Shown here: piece after piece, positions 23,511 to 33,649 of the stretch
How positions within the stretch are numbered: the first letter of the stretch is position 1
Layout of the letters: each line of letters starts with the position of its first letter
Assembly: GCA_030765065.1 (NCBI GenBank)
Contig: CM060980.1
Location: 62,604,364 to 62,668,363 of the forward strand
Reading direction: 5' to 3'
Length of the DNA stretch: 64,000 bases
Source: Deroplatys truncata
Lineage: Eukaryota; Arthropoda; Insecta; Mantodea; Mantidae
Position numbers and translations under genes: made by a program
The notes under the pieces: generated by a model
Told to the model about the DNA's origin: nothing
Database searches by the model: none
Seen by the model: only the letters and a program-made list of their open reading frames with translations

Positions 23511-23630
23511 AAAGCGCTACATGTTTTAACAATTCTGATGTTAATTATTAAAGAAATGAAAAATTCAGATAAACGATATGGCCCTCTTGCAATGATTCGT
23601 GTTTCACTTAGTCCTGTAAAAAACTCACTC

Positions 23631-23639
23631 ACCTTGCAT
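23631..23639 (-). CDS. outward-facing mini first exon, left arm (partial)
   Basis: On the minus strand, TATATAAA at 23768-23761 is followed about 120 bp later by ATGCAAG|GTGAGT: ATG at 23639-23637 and donor GT at 23632-23631. The right arm has the same arrangement on the plus strand. The start resembles the spacer gene's exon 1 (ATGATGCAAG|GTGAGT). I could not identify the next exon, which would lie toward 17100. It could be non-functional because the solo LTR (22538-23506) sits about 125 bp downstream, inside the presumed intron. Confidence 0.4.
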
Positions 23640-23760
23640 TATGTAGATGACGATGGATGCAGTCTAGAAGACAATAGCGCTGAATTGGATTAAGCTGAAT
23701 CACTAACATGTAACGCTAACTTAATAAAGTCGCAGTGGCTTCCTTATCCACCAACGCTTG

Positions 23761-23768
23761 TTTATATA
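23761..23768 (-). promoter_or_regulatory. TATA box of outward promoter, left arm
   Basis: TATATAAA on the minus strand, about 130 bp upstream of ATGCAAG|GTGAGT. Identical in the other arm (29442-29449). Confidence 0.45.
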
Positions 23769-24574
23769 AGGACCTAGAACCCCTCAGGCAATTTCATGCG
23801 TTGGTATGTCGGTAACTAAACAAGTGAGAAAATCTTCTATGCTATTTGTTAAGTGTATGTTTCTAAGCATTGAGTCAATAGAGATGGAGAGGGTGCAGAG
23901 GGTAACGGTTGTGCCATGATTGAATGATATCTAGCGAAATGAGAGACAGTTAGGTATGCAAAGAATTTAAATATGTTGTTAGAGCCATGCATTATGTCTC
24001 TCGGCGAGGTTATATATGCCAGGAGTTAATATGCACAGTCAATTAAAATGCATTATGTACAAGAAACCAGTTTTCGTACAATCGTTTAGAGTCGAATTAA
24101 ATGATTGATCTACATTCATGTTACACAATTAAAAGACATTGATGTGACTGAAATGACTGAAATAAGAATATAAAAGCTGCATTCATAGAATTTTATAAAA
24201 AAATGTTTGCGAAATCTCAATTTCGATTTTTTTTTAAATTTAATTATATCTATCACACTGAAATAGCGATTGATACACAAATCTATGTGTTTCATTTTAC
24301 ATGAATCATGACAAAAAATGTAATTCTTTTCAGCTTAACTGCACTTCCTCTCTGCACTGCAATGATTACTGTAAACATATAAAAACTGCAATACATGAGA
24401 CAGAGGTTTACGTGTAAATACTTTTTCTTAATAATTAAACTATGCAATATGGTCAGTGTAGCGATGTAACATTTCTACCAGCCAAATTACTAGATGCTGC
24501 ATAGGGTCGAATATTTTCTATTAATATACTTCTTAACTAAAATGAATTGACTCTATGTTGGAAGTCTCGGTAAA

Positions 24575-25430
24575 CAGCAGGATTGTTTATTCGGTAAGCA
24601 GGTTCTTTCTTGTATATATCACTGAAAGGGAGTGAGAGCTGTTACCTATTCACATGCATGTTACGTATGCGTGTGCTCAACTGGTGAAAAGAATGTCTAA
24701 AATATGACATATGGTGTTTAAGAGCATTCCTTAACGTTACAAAAACACTGTCCTTCTGTGCAAAGGATTGTTTGACAGATACGTCTGCGTATAGATACCC
24801 TCTCTATTCAATGCAGAACTCATTGCATCTACACTAGCCCGTTGCATTCAGAAGGGCCTGTTATTCCACAATTCTGTATTCATAGCATAGCTAATATATT
24901 CTCTCTAAAGAATGAAAGCTGTGACTTTCACGTTAAATGAATGTTACCCTGCCGTGCTATAAGGTGAAGTATATTGTCTCTTGCATTCATTACAGAAAAA
25001 GCAGGACTGTTTGTTCGGTAAGCTGGTTGTCCCTTGTATAACTTAAAAGGGAATGAAGCCTGACATCTATTCACAACCTCTGACGGATAGGAGAGCTCAA
25101 TCGATGAAAAGAATGCTGTGGGTGGTTATAGCAATGTCTGAAAGCTATTTCTTCCCTCCCCCCACAGAACCAGTACAAAAAATGTTAAAGTATGGGAATA
25201 TGTAGTACGTTGTTTAAGGACATTTCCCTGGCTAACAGAAAGAAGGCCTAGCTACAGGCAAAGGTTTGTTTGCCTTGAACTCTCATGCATGGGGTGGTCC
25301 CTACACTATTTAATGAAAAAAACTCATTGTTCCTACGCTAACCCTCCCGCTAGCAGGAGCATATGTTATTCTGCAAGGATTGTATCCGCTGTCTAGCTAA
25401 TATATTTTCTAAGACAATAAGCCAGTGACA
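24575..25430. repeat. about 425-bp tandem duplication crossing the inner palindrome boundary
   Basis: Copy 1 at about 24580-24990 and copy 2 at about 25000-25430 share AGCAGGAYTGTTTRTTCGGTAAGC, CTTGTATA, AAAGGGARTGA, TATTCACA, GAAAAGAATG, and AGCTAATATATTTTCT/TTCTCT. Only the first copy and the start of the second are mirrored in the right arm; the palindrome stops inside copy 2 at 25119. Confidence 0.75.
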
Positions 25431-25528
25431 TGCTCTCTCTGTTGCTTCTTCACTCTAAAATGAAACAATGAGAAAGAATTGGGATGCGTGTGAAAGAATC
25501 GGGAGCATTACTTGGAAGAACCGAATGC

Positions 25529-25537
25529 ATATAAATG
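25529..25537 (+). promoter_or_regulatory. TATA box of spacer gene
   Basis: ATATAAATG, about 110 bp upstream of the ATG at 25642. A possible initiator ACAGTC lies about 40 bp downstream (25570-25575). Confidence 0.55.
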
Positions 25538-25641
25538 CTGAAATTCTGTGCGAGATGTTTATACTTGCTTAACAGTCTTTGCTTGAGGGAGTTAAGTCTA
25601 GTTTATCGTGTATAGTCCAGTGCGAGTGCTTTCAACATATA

Positions 25642-27234
25642 ATGATGCAAGGTGAGTTTTGTTATTGTATGATTTAAAATGTTTTCATTACCTCTAGCAT
25701 AGTTGTTTAAATTAAAAAATACACATGCAGTGGTCTAGAAAAATCGCGCTTAACTATCGATTTTTTGAATAATTTGAAACTTGTGAATGTGCTGTGAAAG
25801 CATGCATTCGGAGTCTTTGCTTGAGGTAGTTAAGTCTCGTGTATTGTGTCTAGTTCAGTGCGAGTGCTTTCAGCATATAATGATGCAAGGTGAGTTTTGT
25901 TATTGCATGATTTAAAATGTTTTCATTACCTCTACCATGTTTGTTTAAATTAAAAAATACATATGCAGTATTCTAGAAAAATCGCTCTTAGCTATCGATT
26001 TTTATTGAATAATTCGAAACTCGTGAATGTGCTGTGAAAGTGTGCATTCGGATTACTGAATGTAAACCTCCAATTCAAGCATTTAAGACATGAATACACT
26101 ATTCTCTTTCCTAAATGCATTTTTTCTGTATGTTACATTAAGTATAATAGAAGACAATTTTTATTTTAAACTTTTCACTTACGTTCTGTATAACAGCTTA
26201 TATTTTCGATTTTTTAGGAAAATCTAGCCAGGAATCATCAGTGGTGATAGAGGTTAACGACCGAATGCCCACTGCAATGAGCAACGTCTCTACGGTGATT
26301 GAAGGTAAGGAATACGCTATTCTCTTTTTCCTAAATCTGCATATATTTTTTCATAACTCACATTAAAACGTTAAGAGTGCACAATTTTTTTAAAAAAAGT
26401 TTCACTGATAAATTATGTGCTATATAGTGATTTTTTCTGTTTATTTAGGGGGGGCTGAATCCTATCTAAGCCAGTGGTATGTGAACGGGCATATGCCTAG
26501 ACCCGAGAGCAACGCCTCTTCGGTGATTGAAGGTAAGGAATACGCTATTCTCTTTTTCCTAAATTGGCATATATTTTTTCATAAATCACATTAAAACATA
26601 GGAGTACATTGTTTCAATGCACCTCATGACTAGTTTTATTAATTAAAATGATCGTTTTTATAATATTTTAGTGTATAGCAATATCGAGAAAAAGTTAATG
26701 AAATGTTTTTTTACAGGAACTTCATTTAATATAGCAACCCCGAATTGGCTAATGTCAAGGTTTATAATGGACTTAATTAACGTTCAATCACTGCCCATGT
26801 CTTGTACTCATCAATGTCCGTCTGCTGCCGGTAAGCATAATCAATAACTTTATTTATTTCTTCTAGAATAATGACAATCTCTAATTTCAAGCGAATTGTT
26901 TTGTTAAAATATGTTATTATACGTTTCAGGTAATTAATTATCATTGCCATCATCATCGCAATCTTCTTCTTCTTCACCCGAACAGCGACACGCTCATTCG
27001 TTTTCATCAGCATCAACAATACGGCTACAGGAAGTAACTCCTGAAGCCATAACAAGAGAAATCATTATTCGGTCACCGATTGAAACAAGCAACACACACA
27101 GACACATCCCATACACTACAAACGCAAGACGCAGGCTAAATTTTGATTCACCTCCTTCAGTTTTACCGCCACTCCCTCCATTAATTCCTATTAATAGAAA
27201 CGCGCTATTGAGGCTCCGCAGGATGCAGCAATAG
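25642..27234 (+). CDS. five-exon spacer gene with phase-1 duplicated exons, unknown function
   Basis: Predicted exons are 25642-25651 (ATGATGCAAG), 26218-26304, 26449-26532, 26717-26830 and 27011-27234. All introns interrupt codons after base 1 (…G|GTRAG). The summed length is 519 nt, exactly 173 codons with stop TAG at 27232-27234. Exons 2 and 3 are homologous, ending SNVSTVIEG and SNASSVIEG, and their donors continue into near-identical intron starts (GTAAGGAATACGCTATTCTC). Exon 4 has the only two cysteines (SCTHQC). Exon 5 is Pro/Arg-rich with an LPPLPPL stretch near the end. No signal peptide or known domain seen. The stronger-looking acceptor at 26928-26929 would instead add only two residues' worth of sequence before an in-frame TAA (26935-26937), giving 100 residues. 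The promoter lies upstream and a polyadenylation signal at 27958. I do not recognise the family; the gene-like architecture is observed, function is unknown. Confidence 0.6.
25816..25889 (+). other. duplicated alternative first exon of spacer gene
   Basis: An about 239-bp tandem duplication (about 25577-25815 and 25816-26054) repeats the 5' UTR and ATGATGCAAG|GTGAGT start (second copy at 25880-25889). Either copy splices in frame to exon 2. The second copy lacks an obvious TATA box. Confidence 0.6.
26085..26135 (+). other. degenerate third copy of the exon-flanking intron motif
   Basis: AATACACTATTCTCTTTCCTAAATGCAT..TTTTTTCTGTATGTTACATTAA matches the intron starts after exons 2 and 3, without a preserved GTAAG donor. 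It suggests a lost additional exon duplicate. Confidence 0.45.
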
Positions 27235-27665
27235 CCATACACTGACATGCAGACACATCTGCACACATACATCAACACGCATACGCATATACCCGTTCAC
27301 TTACACACATGAACACCAAACCACAGACATATACAATCACGCACACACACACACGCGCACACGCGCGCACACACACACACACAAGCGCGCATATACCCGC
27401 TCACTTACATATACATGAATGTACACATGGTTCTGGACACGCTAACATACATTCATACGTCAATCAGGCTCTACAAACATGCCTCGCCATTACTGTATCG
27501 TTTTCATTCATTAATTCATTCATTTCAAGCATAAAAATTCAAGGAAAAAACATCAATAACAGACGAAGGTAAGCCTATTTTTGTTTCAAATTTTCGAGTC
27601 CTTAAAGAACAATCAATTTTTAACATCGTTTCCATTTAACATGATTTTATGTTTAATTCTTTCAG
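27235..27665 (+). other. 3' region of spacer gene: CA-rich block and possible intron
   Basis: CA-rich sequence (27240-27480) related to the CA blocks in both arms, followed by CGAAG|GTAAGCC (donor GT at 27569) and TTTCAG|ATTGAATG (acceptor AG at 27664-27665), a possible 97-bp intron in a 3' UTR or alternative last exon. An 87-codon frame at 27309-27572 reads through the CA repeats and is not called. Confidence 0.4.
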
Positions 27666-29441
27666 ATTGAATGATCATGCACATACTTAACTGTGAAAAC
27701 TCGTTGCATACTCTAGCCAAGCAGTAATGAATTATAACATAATGTAACTCGGTGAATATTGATGTGACATATAAATCATTGATACTAACATCTTAGTACA
27801 ACTCTACGGTCGACAATGCAGACTAACGAATAATTGTAGCGTTCACGGATTCATTCTGAATCTTATTACATTCTTTATTAAACATTAAAGACTTGTTTTT
27901 TCTCTGTAAACAAACAAATGTCAGCTAATGAATCTTTGAAAAAATGTAGAGAGAAAAAATAAAAAACTCTGTTATTGGAGGAATGAAATCATGTGTTTTT
28001 ATTTATAATTATTTCCTTAAAAACAATCCTGCCTATGAATAGATGAAGATTATAACAAATACACTGAAATGTACTACAATTCGCAACAGCATTCTTTTCA
28101 TCGATTGAGCTCTCCTATCCGTCAGAGGTTGTGAATAGATGTCAGGCTTCATTCCCTTTTAAGTTATACAAGGGACAACCAGTTACCGAATAAACAGTCC
28201 TGCTTTGTCTGTAATGAATGCAAGAGACAATATACTTCACCTTATAGCACGGCAGGGTAACATTCATTTAACGTGAAAGTCACAGCTTTCATTCCTTAGA
28301 GAGAATATATTAGCTATGCTGTGAATACAGAATTGTGGAATAACAGGCCCCTCTGAATGCAACGGGCTAGTGTAGATGCAATGAGTTCTTCATTGAATAG
28401 AGAGGGTATCTATACGCAGACGTATCTGTCAAACAATCCTTTGCACAGAAGGACAGTGTTTTTGTAACGTTAAGGAATGCTCTTAAACACCATATGTCAT
28501 ATTTTAGACATTCTTTTCACCAGTAGAGCACACGCATACGTAACATGCATGTGAATAGGTAACAGCTCTCACTCCCTTTCAGTGATATATACAAGAAAGA
28601 ACCTGCTTACCGAATAAACAATCCTGCTGTTTACTGAGACTTCCAACATAGAGCCAATTCATTTTTAGTTAAGAAGTATAGTAATATTAATAGAAAATAT
28701 TCGACCCTATGCAGCATCTAGTAATTTGGCTGGTAGAAATGTTACATCGCTACACTGACCTTATTGCATAGTTTAATTATTAAGAAAAAGTATTTACACG
28801 TAAACCTCTGTCTCATGTATTGCAGTTTTTATATGTTTACAGTAATCATTGCAGTGCAGAGAGGAAGTGCAGTTAAGCTGAGAAGAATTACATTTTTTGT
28901 CATGATTCATGTAAAATGAAACACAAAGATTTGTGTGTCAATCGCTACTTCAGTGTGATAGATATAATTAAATTTAAAAAATTCGAAATTGAGATTTAGC
29001 AAACATTTTTTTTATAAAATTCTATGAATGCAGCTTTTATATTCTTATTTCAGTCATTTCAGTCACATCAATGTCTTTTAATTGTGTAACATGAATGTAG
29101 ATCAATCATTTAATTCGACTCTAAACGATTGTACGAAAACTGGTTTCTTGTACATAATGCATTTTAATTGACTGTGCATATTAACTCCTGGCGTATATAA
29201 CCTCGCCGAGAGACATAATGCATGGCTCTAACAACATATTTAAATTCTTTGCATACCTAACTGTCTCTCATTTCGCTAGATATCATTCAATCATGGCACA
29301 ACCGCTACCCTCTGCACCCTCTCCATCTCTATTGACTCAATGCTTAGAAACATACACTTAACAAACAGCATAGAAGATTTTCTCACTTGTTTAGTTACCG
29401 ACATACCAACGCATGAAATTGCCTGAGGGGTTCTAGGTCCT

Positions 29442-29449
29442 TATATAAA
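29442..29449 (+). promoter_or_regulatory. TATA box of outward promoter, right arm
   Basis: TATATAAA, mirrored exactly in the left arm (23761-23768). Confidence 0.45.
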
Positions 29450-29570
29450 CAAGCGTTGGTGGATAAGGAAGCCACTGCGACTTTATTAAGTTAGCGTTAC
29501 AGGTTAGTGATTCAGCTTAATCCAATTCAGCGCTATTGTCTTCTAGACTGCATCCATCGTCATCTACGTA

Positions 29571-29577
29571 ATGCAAG
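29571..29577 (+). CDS. outward-facing mini first exon, right arm (partial)
   Basis: ATGCAAG followed by donor GTGAGT (GT at 29578-29579), about 120 bp downstream of the TATA box. Mirrors 23631-23639 and resembles the spacer gene exon 1. Downstream exons, if any, would lie in 29.7-34.4 kb; none was identified with confidence. Confidence 0.4.
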
Positions 29578-29734
29578 GTGAGTGAGTTTTTTACATGACT
29601 AAGTGAAACACGAATCATTGCAAGAGGGCCAATCGTTTATCTGAATTTTTCATTTCTTTAATAATTAACATCAGAATTGTTAAAACATGTAGCGCTTTCA
29701 TCAAGGGTGTAAAATAGTTCTTAGATGCCTGCAT

Positions 29735-30190
29735 AAACATTCATACTTAATCTCTAATCATTCTTCCTCTATTAACATTCATACGATTTCGCTACTCGTT
29801 CTTCTGTAAACATTCACATGATTTCTCCTCGCATTCTTCTATTAACATTCATATGATTTTCGCTACACGTTCTTCTGTAAACATTCATATGGTTTTCGGA
29901 ACACATTCCTCTATTGACATTCACATGATTTCTCCTCGCATTCTTCTATTAACATGCATATGGTTTCAATAACGTTCTTCTGCAAACCTTCATATGATAT
30001 TCTCATCACATTCTTCTATCAACATTCATATGATTTTCGCTACACGTTCTTCTTGCATAAACATTCACATGATCTTCTCAACACATTCGTCTGACATTCA
30101 TATGATTTCACTACACGTTCTTCTGCAAACATTCATATGGTTTTCTCAACACATTCCTCTATTGACATTCACATGATTTTTCTCAAGAAA
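29735..30190. repeat. about 37-bp minisatellite (right arm)
   Basis: Mirror image of 21905-22510 with fewer units (CATTCATATGATTTTCGCTACACG, TTCTTCTATTAACATTCATATG and similar). Confidence 0.85.
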
Positions 30191-30249
30191 CACTCATTAG
30201 AAGCAAATACTAGCGCTAGTCTCAAACTTAGATAAAGGGGAGGGACGTC

Positions 30250-31060
30250 TACCCTTACAATCATTGTTTAATGAATCAATGATTTAATTGATAAAGCTAA
30301 TGCACTTGAACAAAAATGCATTAGCTGCTACTACAGGTGCTATGTAACCGATTGTTGCCACTGCTACAGGATCTGTTACATCCATTGTTGTACAGCTGCT
30401 GTATCTGCAGCGGTAGCTGTTGTATTTGCTTCTACTACGGGCATTGTGCAGGCTGCGGCTGATGTTTCTGTAGCTGAATGATATATTGAGGCCATCATTG
30501 TAGATGCTGTATCTGCCGCTACATCTGTCGTGTTTGATGTTGCCGTTGTTGTGATGCTTGCTCTTGCTGAGGATGTTGAATCTATAGTCACAGGATTTGC
30601 TGCTGCTGCTGCTGCAGCTATCGTATTTGATGTTACAGCTGCTGCTGTGCTAGGTGAATCTATAGCTGGAATATCATTGCAGCGATACTTGATATAGCTA
30701 AGACTGCTAAATCTATAGCTGCTGCTACAGATGTTATGTAATGCGAATGCTACAGCTGCTCAATCATTGTTTAATGAAGCAATGATTTAATTGATTAAGC
30801 TACTGCACTTGAACAAAAATGGATTAGCTGCTGCTGCTGCTACAGCTGCTATGTAACCGGCTTTTGTCACTGCTATTATTGTAGCGGATGCTGCTACAGC
30901 TGCAGGATCTGTTACATCCATTGTTGTACAGCTGATGTATCTGCAGCGGTAGCTGTTGTATTTGCTTCTGCTACGGTCATTGTTCAGTCTGCGTCTGATG
31001 TTTCTGTAGCTGAATGATATATTGAGGCCCTCACTGTAGCTGCTATATCTAGCACCACGC
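30250..31060. repeat. GCT/TAC-rich block with internal duplication (right arm)
   Basis: Mirror of 21060-21850. Includes the 71-codon minus-strand frame (30376-30591) whose product is identical to that of the left arm. Confidence 0.78.
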
Positions 31061-31219
31061 CTGTCGTAGCTTACACATCACGCGATTATTACACCAGTGG
31101 AATTATCTCTTGCGCGTGCGCAGAGGCTCTCAGCACTTCTAACCCTCTTTGTTTCACTTCCTCTCTCTCTCTCTCGCTCTCTCAGAGTACATGTATAATG
31201 TCTTTACACAAGCTGCATG

Positions 31220-31970
31220 AAGGTACAGCATCAATCTAAGTGATATATTCTAGAGTACAGAGGAAAATTAAGGAAGTCATTGAAAGATCAGGATTCGAAC
31301 TAGGGGCAACTGATTGGAAATTATATACAGCATTAATTATTCATCGCATGAGCTAACAAACATGCTTTCGTTCACACCTCTATCTCTGCTAGTTTCTGGG
31401 ATAATGGAAATTTAAACTTAAGGATCGAATCCTGGACGTCAGATACCCTAATATACACCCACAAGATACCACCTGATGGGATAAACGTAATAAGGTTTAT
31501 TTGGTGCTTTTACCTTAATTATTTACTGTGCTATTAAATTTATAAGTAACTTTCATTGAATCAGTATTCGAACTCAGAACAGCAGAAACAAAATTATTTA
31601 TAATATTAGTTTGACATGTTTAAAAGACCTTTATGCAGTTACAACATTGATCTAAGTGATATATTCTAAGAGTACGGAGGAAAATTAAGGAAGTTACTGA
31701 AAGATCGGGATTCGAACTAGGGACAACTGATTGGAAATTATATACAAGAATTAATTGTCCATCATAGGAGCTAACAATCTTGCTTTGGCCCGCTCCTCTG
31801 TCCATGCTAGTTTCTGAGATAATTGTGATTTTAAAGTTAAGGATCGAAGCCGTGACACCTGGTACCCTAATATACATTCACAAGAAACGAGCTAATGACA
31901 TGAAAGTAATAAAGGTCATTTACAGTCTTTATCTTAATTAGTTTGTAGTTATTTGAAGATGAATTTGTAA
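31220..31970. repeat. about 420-bp tandem duplication (right arm)
   Basis: Mirror of 20160-20900, including GGATTCGAACTAGGG and GATTCGAACTAGGGAC B-box-like motifs in reverse orientation. Confidence 0.82.
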
Positions 31971-32084
31971 TCATTCCTAGCATTCGAGCCATGCATGCAG
32001 GCCAGTTTCGAGCAATTCGTAAATGACACGTCGTATCCCAAGCTTACAATCAGTTTTTATTGCATCATTTTGTCTGTTTTCATT

Positions 32085-32660
32085 CAGGACCTGTGCGTGA
32101 GTTGGTGTATGTGTGTGTATGCGTGTACGTGTGTGGGTTGGGGTTGGTGTTGGTGTGTGTAAGTATACAGGTATATGTGCATGTGTGTGTATGTGCAAGT
32201 GTAACGGTGTATGTATGTACGTGAGCGTATGTGCGTGTGTATGCGTGCGTGTGTGTGCGTCCATGTATGTGTATGTGTGAGTGTAAGAGCACTGGTGTAT
32301 GTATGTATACGCATGACGTGTGTGAATGCGTGCGTGTACTGGTGTATGTATGGGCGTGTGTGTATGTGCTTGCGTGTGTGTGTACGTGTGATATGTTGGT
32401 GTGTGGTTGTGCATGTGTGTGAACTTGTGTTGGCGTGTGTAAGTGAACAGGTATACGTATGAGGTGTGTGACTGCGTGTGTATGTGTGTGTGTGTGTTAG
32501 CTTGCATGTACGTGAGTTTGTGCGTGTATGTGCTTGCATGTACATGTGTGCGTGTATGTGCTTGCATGTACATGTGTGCGTGTACTGGTGTATGTTTTCT
32601 GACGTGTGTACAAGTGCTCGTGTATATGTGAACGATTGAATGTGTGCAAGTCGAGAAGAA
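32085..32660. repeat. GTGT/TGTA-rich block (right arm)
   Basis: Mirror of 19520-20030 but about 70 bp longer at its distal end owing to repeated CATGTACATGTGTGCGTGTA-type units (about 32535-32600). Open frames here (such as 198 codons, 31977-32573 minus) read through simple sequence. Confidence 0.85.
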
Positions 32661-32734
32661 AGAAAGAGATAGATATATAGATAGAAAGAAAAAGAGAGAA
32701 GAAAGAATGGCGTCTAGGCATTGGGATATCTAAG

Positions 32735-33375
32735 TATGCATCAGGGTTTAATATAAAAAATTATATTTGTTAAATGCAATTTTAATCCAACCGCTCCTGC
32801 CTCAATAATTTAATACTTATTATAGCGTTTCGCTGGGTAAGATTCGAACTAGGGGCCTCCGGGTTCCTAAGAATACAGCTCGTTAAACATTGTAATGTCA
32901 TATAAATTAAATTATATTTGTTAAACACGTTTTAATCTACCCGCCCATACTACCATAGTTTAATATTTATTAAGCATTGGAGTTTCGCAGATTCGAGCTA
33001 GGATCCTCTGAACACCCTTTCATTAATCAGTGTAATGATATAATAATGTTTTACCTTAGCAAAGTATCAATTTGGATACCTAAGTATACATCGGTGTTTA
33101 ATATAAATAATTATATTTGTTAAATACACTTTAATCTGACCTTGCATAGTTTAATAGTTATTACGCATTAGAGTTGCGCTGGGTAAGATTCGATTTAGAA
33201 CCCTCTGAGCACCCTTTCATTAATTAGGATAATGATATATAAAAATTAAATTATATTTGTTAAATACATTTTTAATCTGGCGGTGCATAGTTTAATAGTT
33301 ATTACGCATTAGAGTTTCACTTGGTAAGATTTGAGCTACAATCCTCTGAACATCTTTTTATTAATTAGGGTAATG
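32735..33375. repeat. about 140-bp tandem array (right arm)
   Basis: Mirror of 18363-19340 with about four full units instead of six to seven. Confidence 0.8.
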
Positions 33376-33649
33376 ATATAATATCAATCATCAATTTCTC
33401 ATTAGCAATAAACTTTTGATTACAGTAAGAATCGATCACCGATCTATGGATATCCACGCAGATGTTTAATGCATGTAATGAAATATATATATAAAACGCC
33501 TTTTCGGAGTCGCTGCTTGAAATAATCCAAACAGAATGCTTGTTAACTATGCTCGGATATATTCGTAGGATCTCGTAAAACATCGGAGAGAACAGCTCCT
33601 CAAGGCAAAAACCATGATGGCTGACTCTGACGTTGTTAAAAGTGTTCAC
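33365..33649 (-). other. right-arm-only segment with 94-codon open frame
   Basis: The minus-strand frame runs from 33649 to 33365. The N-terminal half (about 33495-33649) lies in the stretch that the left arm lacks, replaced there by the join TTTACCTA|CCTATATATAT at about 17845. Composition is normal (FCLEELFSPMFYEILRIYPS), unlike the repeat frames. No acceptor/donor pair was verified and no family is recognised. It may be a surviving exon of an arm gene or chance. Confidence 0.3.

Larger units (their letters stand above)
17100..25119 (+). repeat. left arm of giant inverted repeat (8.0 kb)
   Basis: Reverse-complementary to 28086-34378 in colinear order over its whole length. Outer tip TATAGAATTGCGGGTTTACG pairs with CGTAAACCCGGAATTCTATA ending at about 34378. 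The inner limit is GAAAAGAATGCTGT at 25119, paired with ACAGCATTCTTTTC at 28086. Sampled identity by eye is about 99% in 23700-24050, about 97% in 20160-20460 and about 92% in 17100-17160. Extra length over the right arm is largely the SINE (17969-18348), the solo LTR (22538-23506) and longer tandem arrays. Confidence 0.92.
25120..28085. other. unique spacer of the giant inverted repeat
   Basis: 2966 bp not mirrored elsewhere in the window apart from the diverged CA-rich block. It holds a TATA box, duplicated first exons, duplicated internal exons, a CA-rich 3' region and a polyadenylation signal (AATAAA, 27958-27963). It is thus a complete candidate gene on the plus strand. Confidence 0.85.

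Noticed and set aside
22924..23693. Small frames at 22924, 23083 and 23445
   Set aside because: Inside the solo LTR or crossing its end; homologous positions in other LTR copies are not open in the same way.
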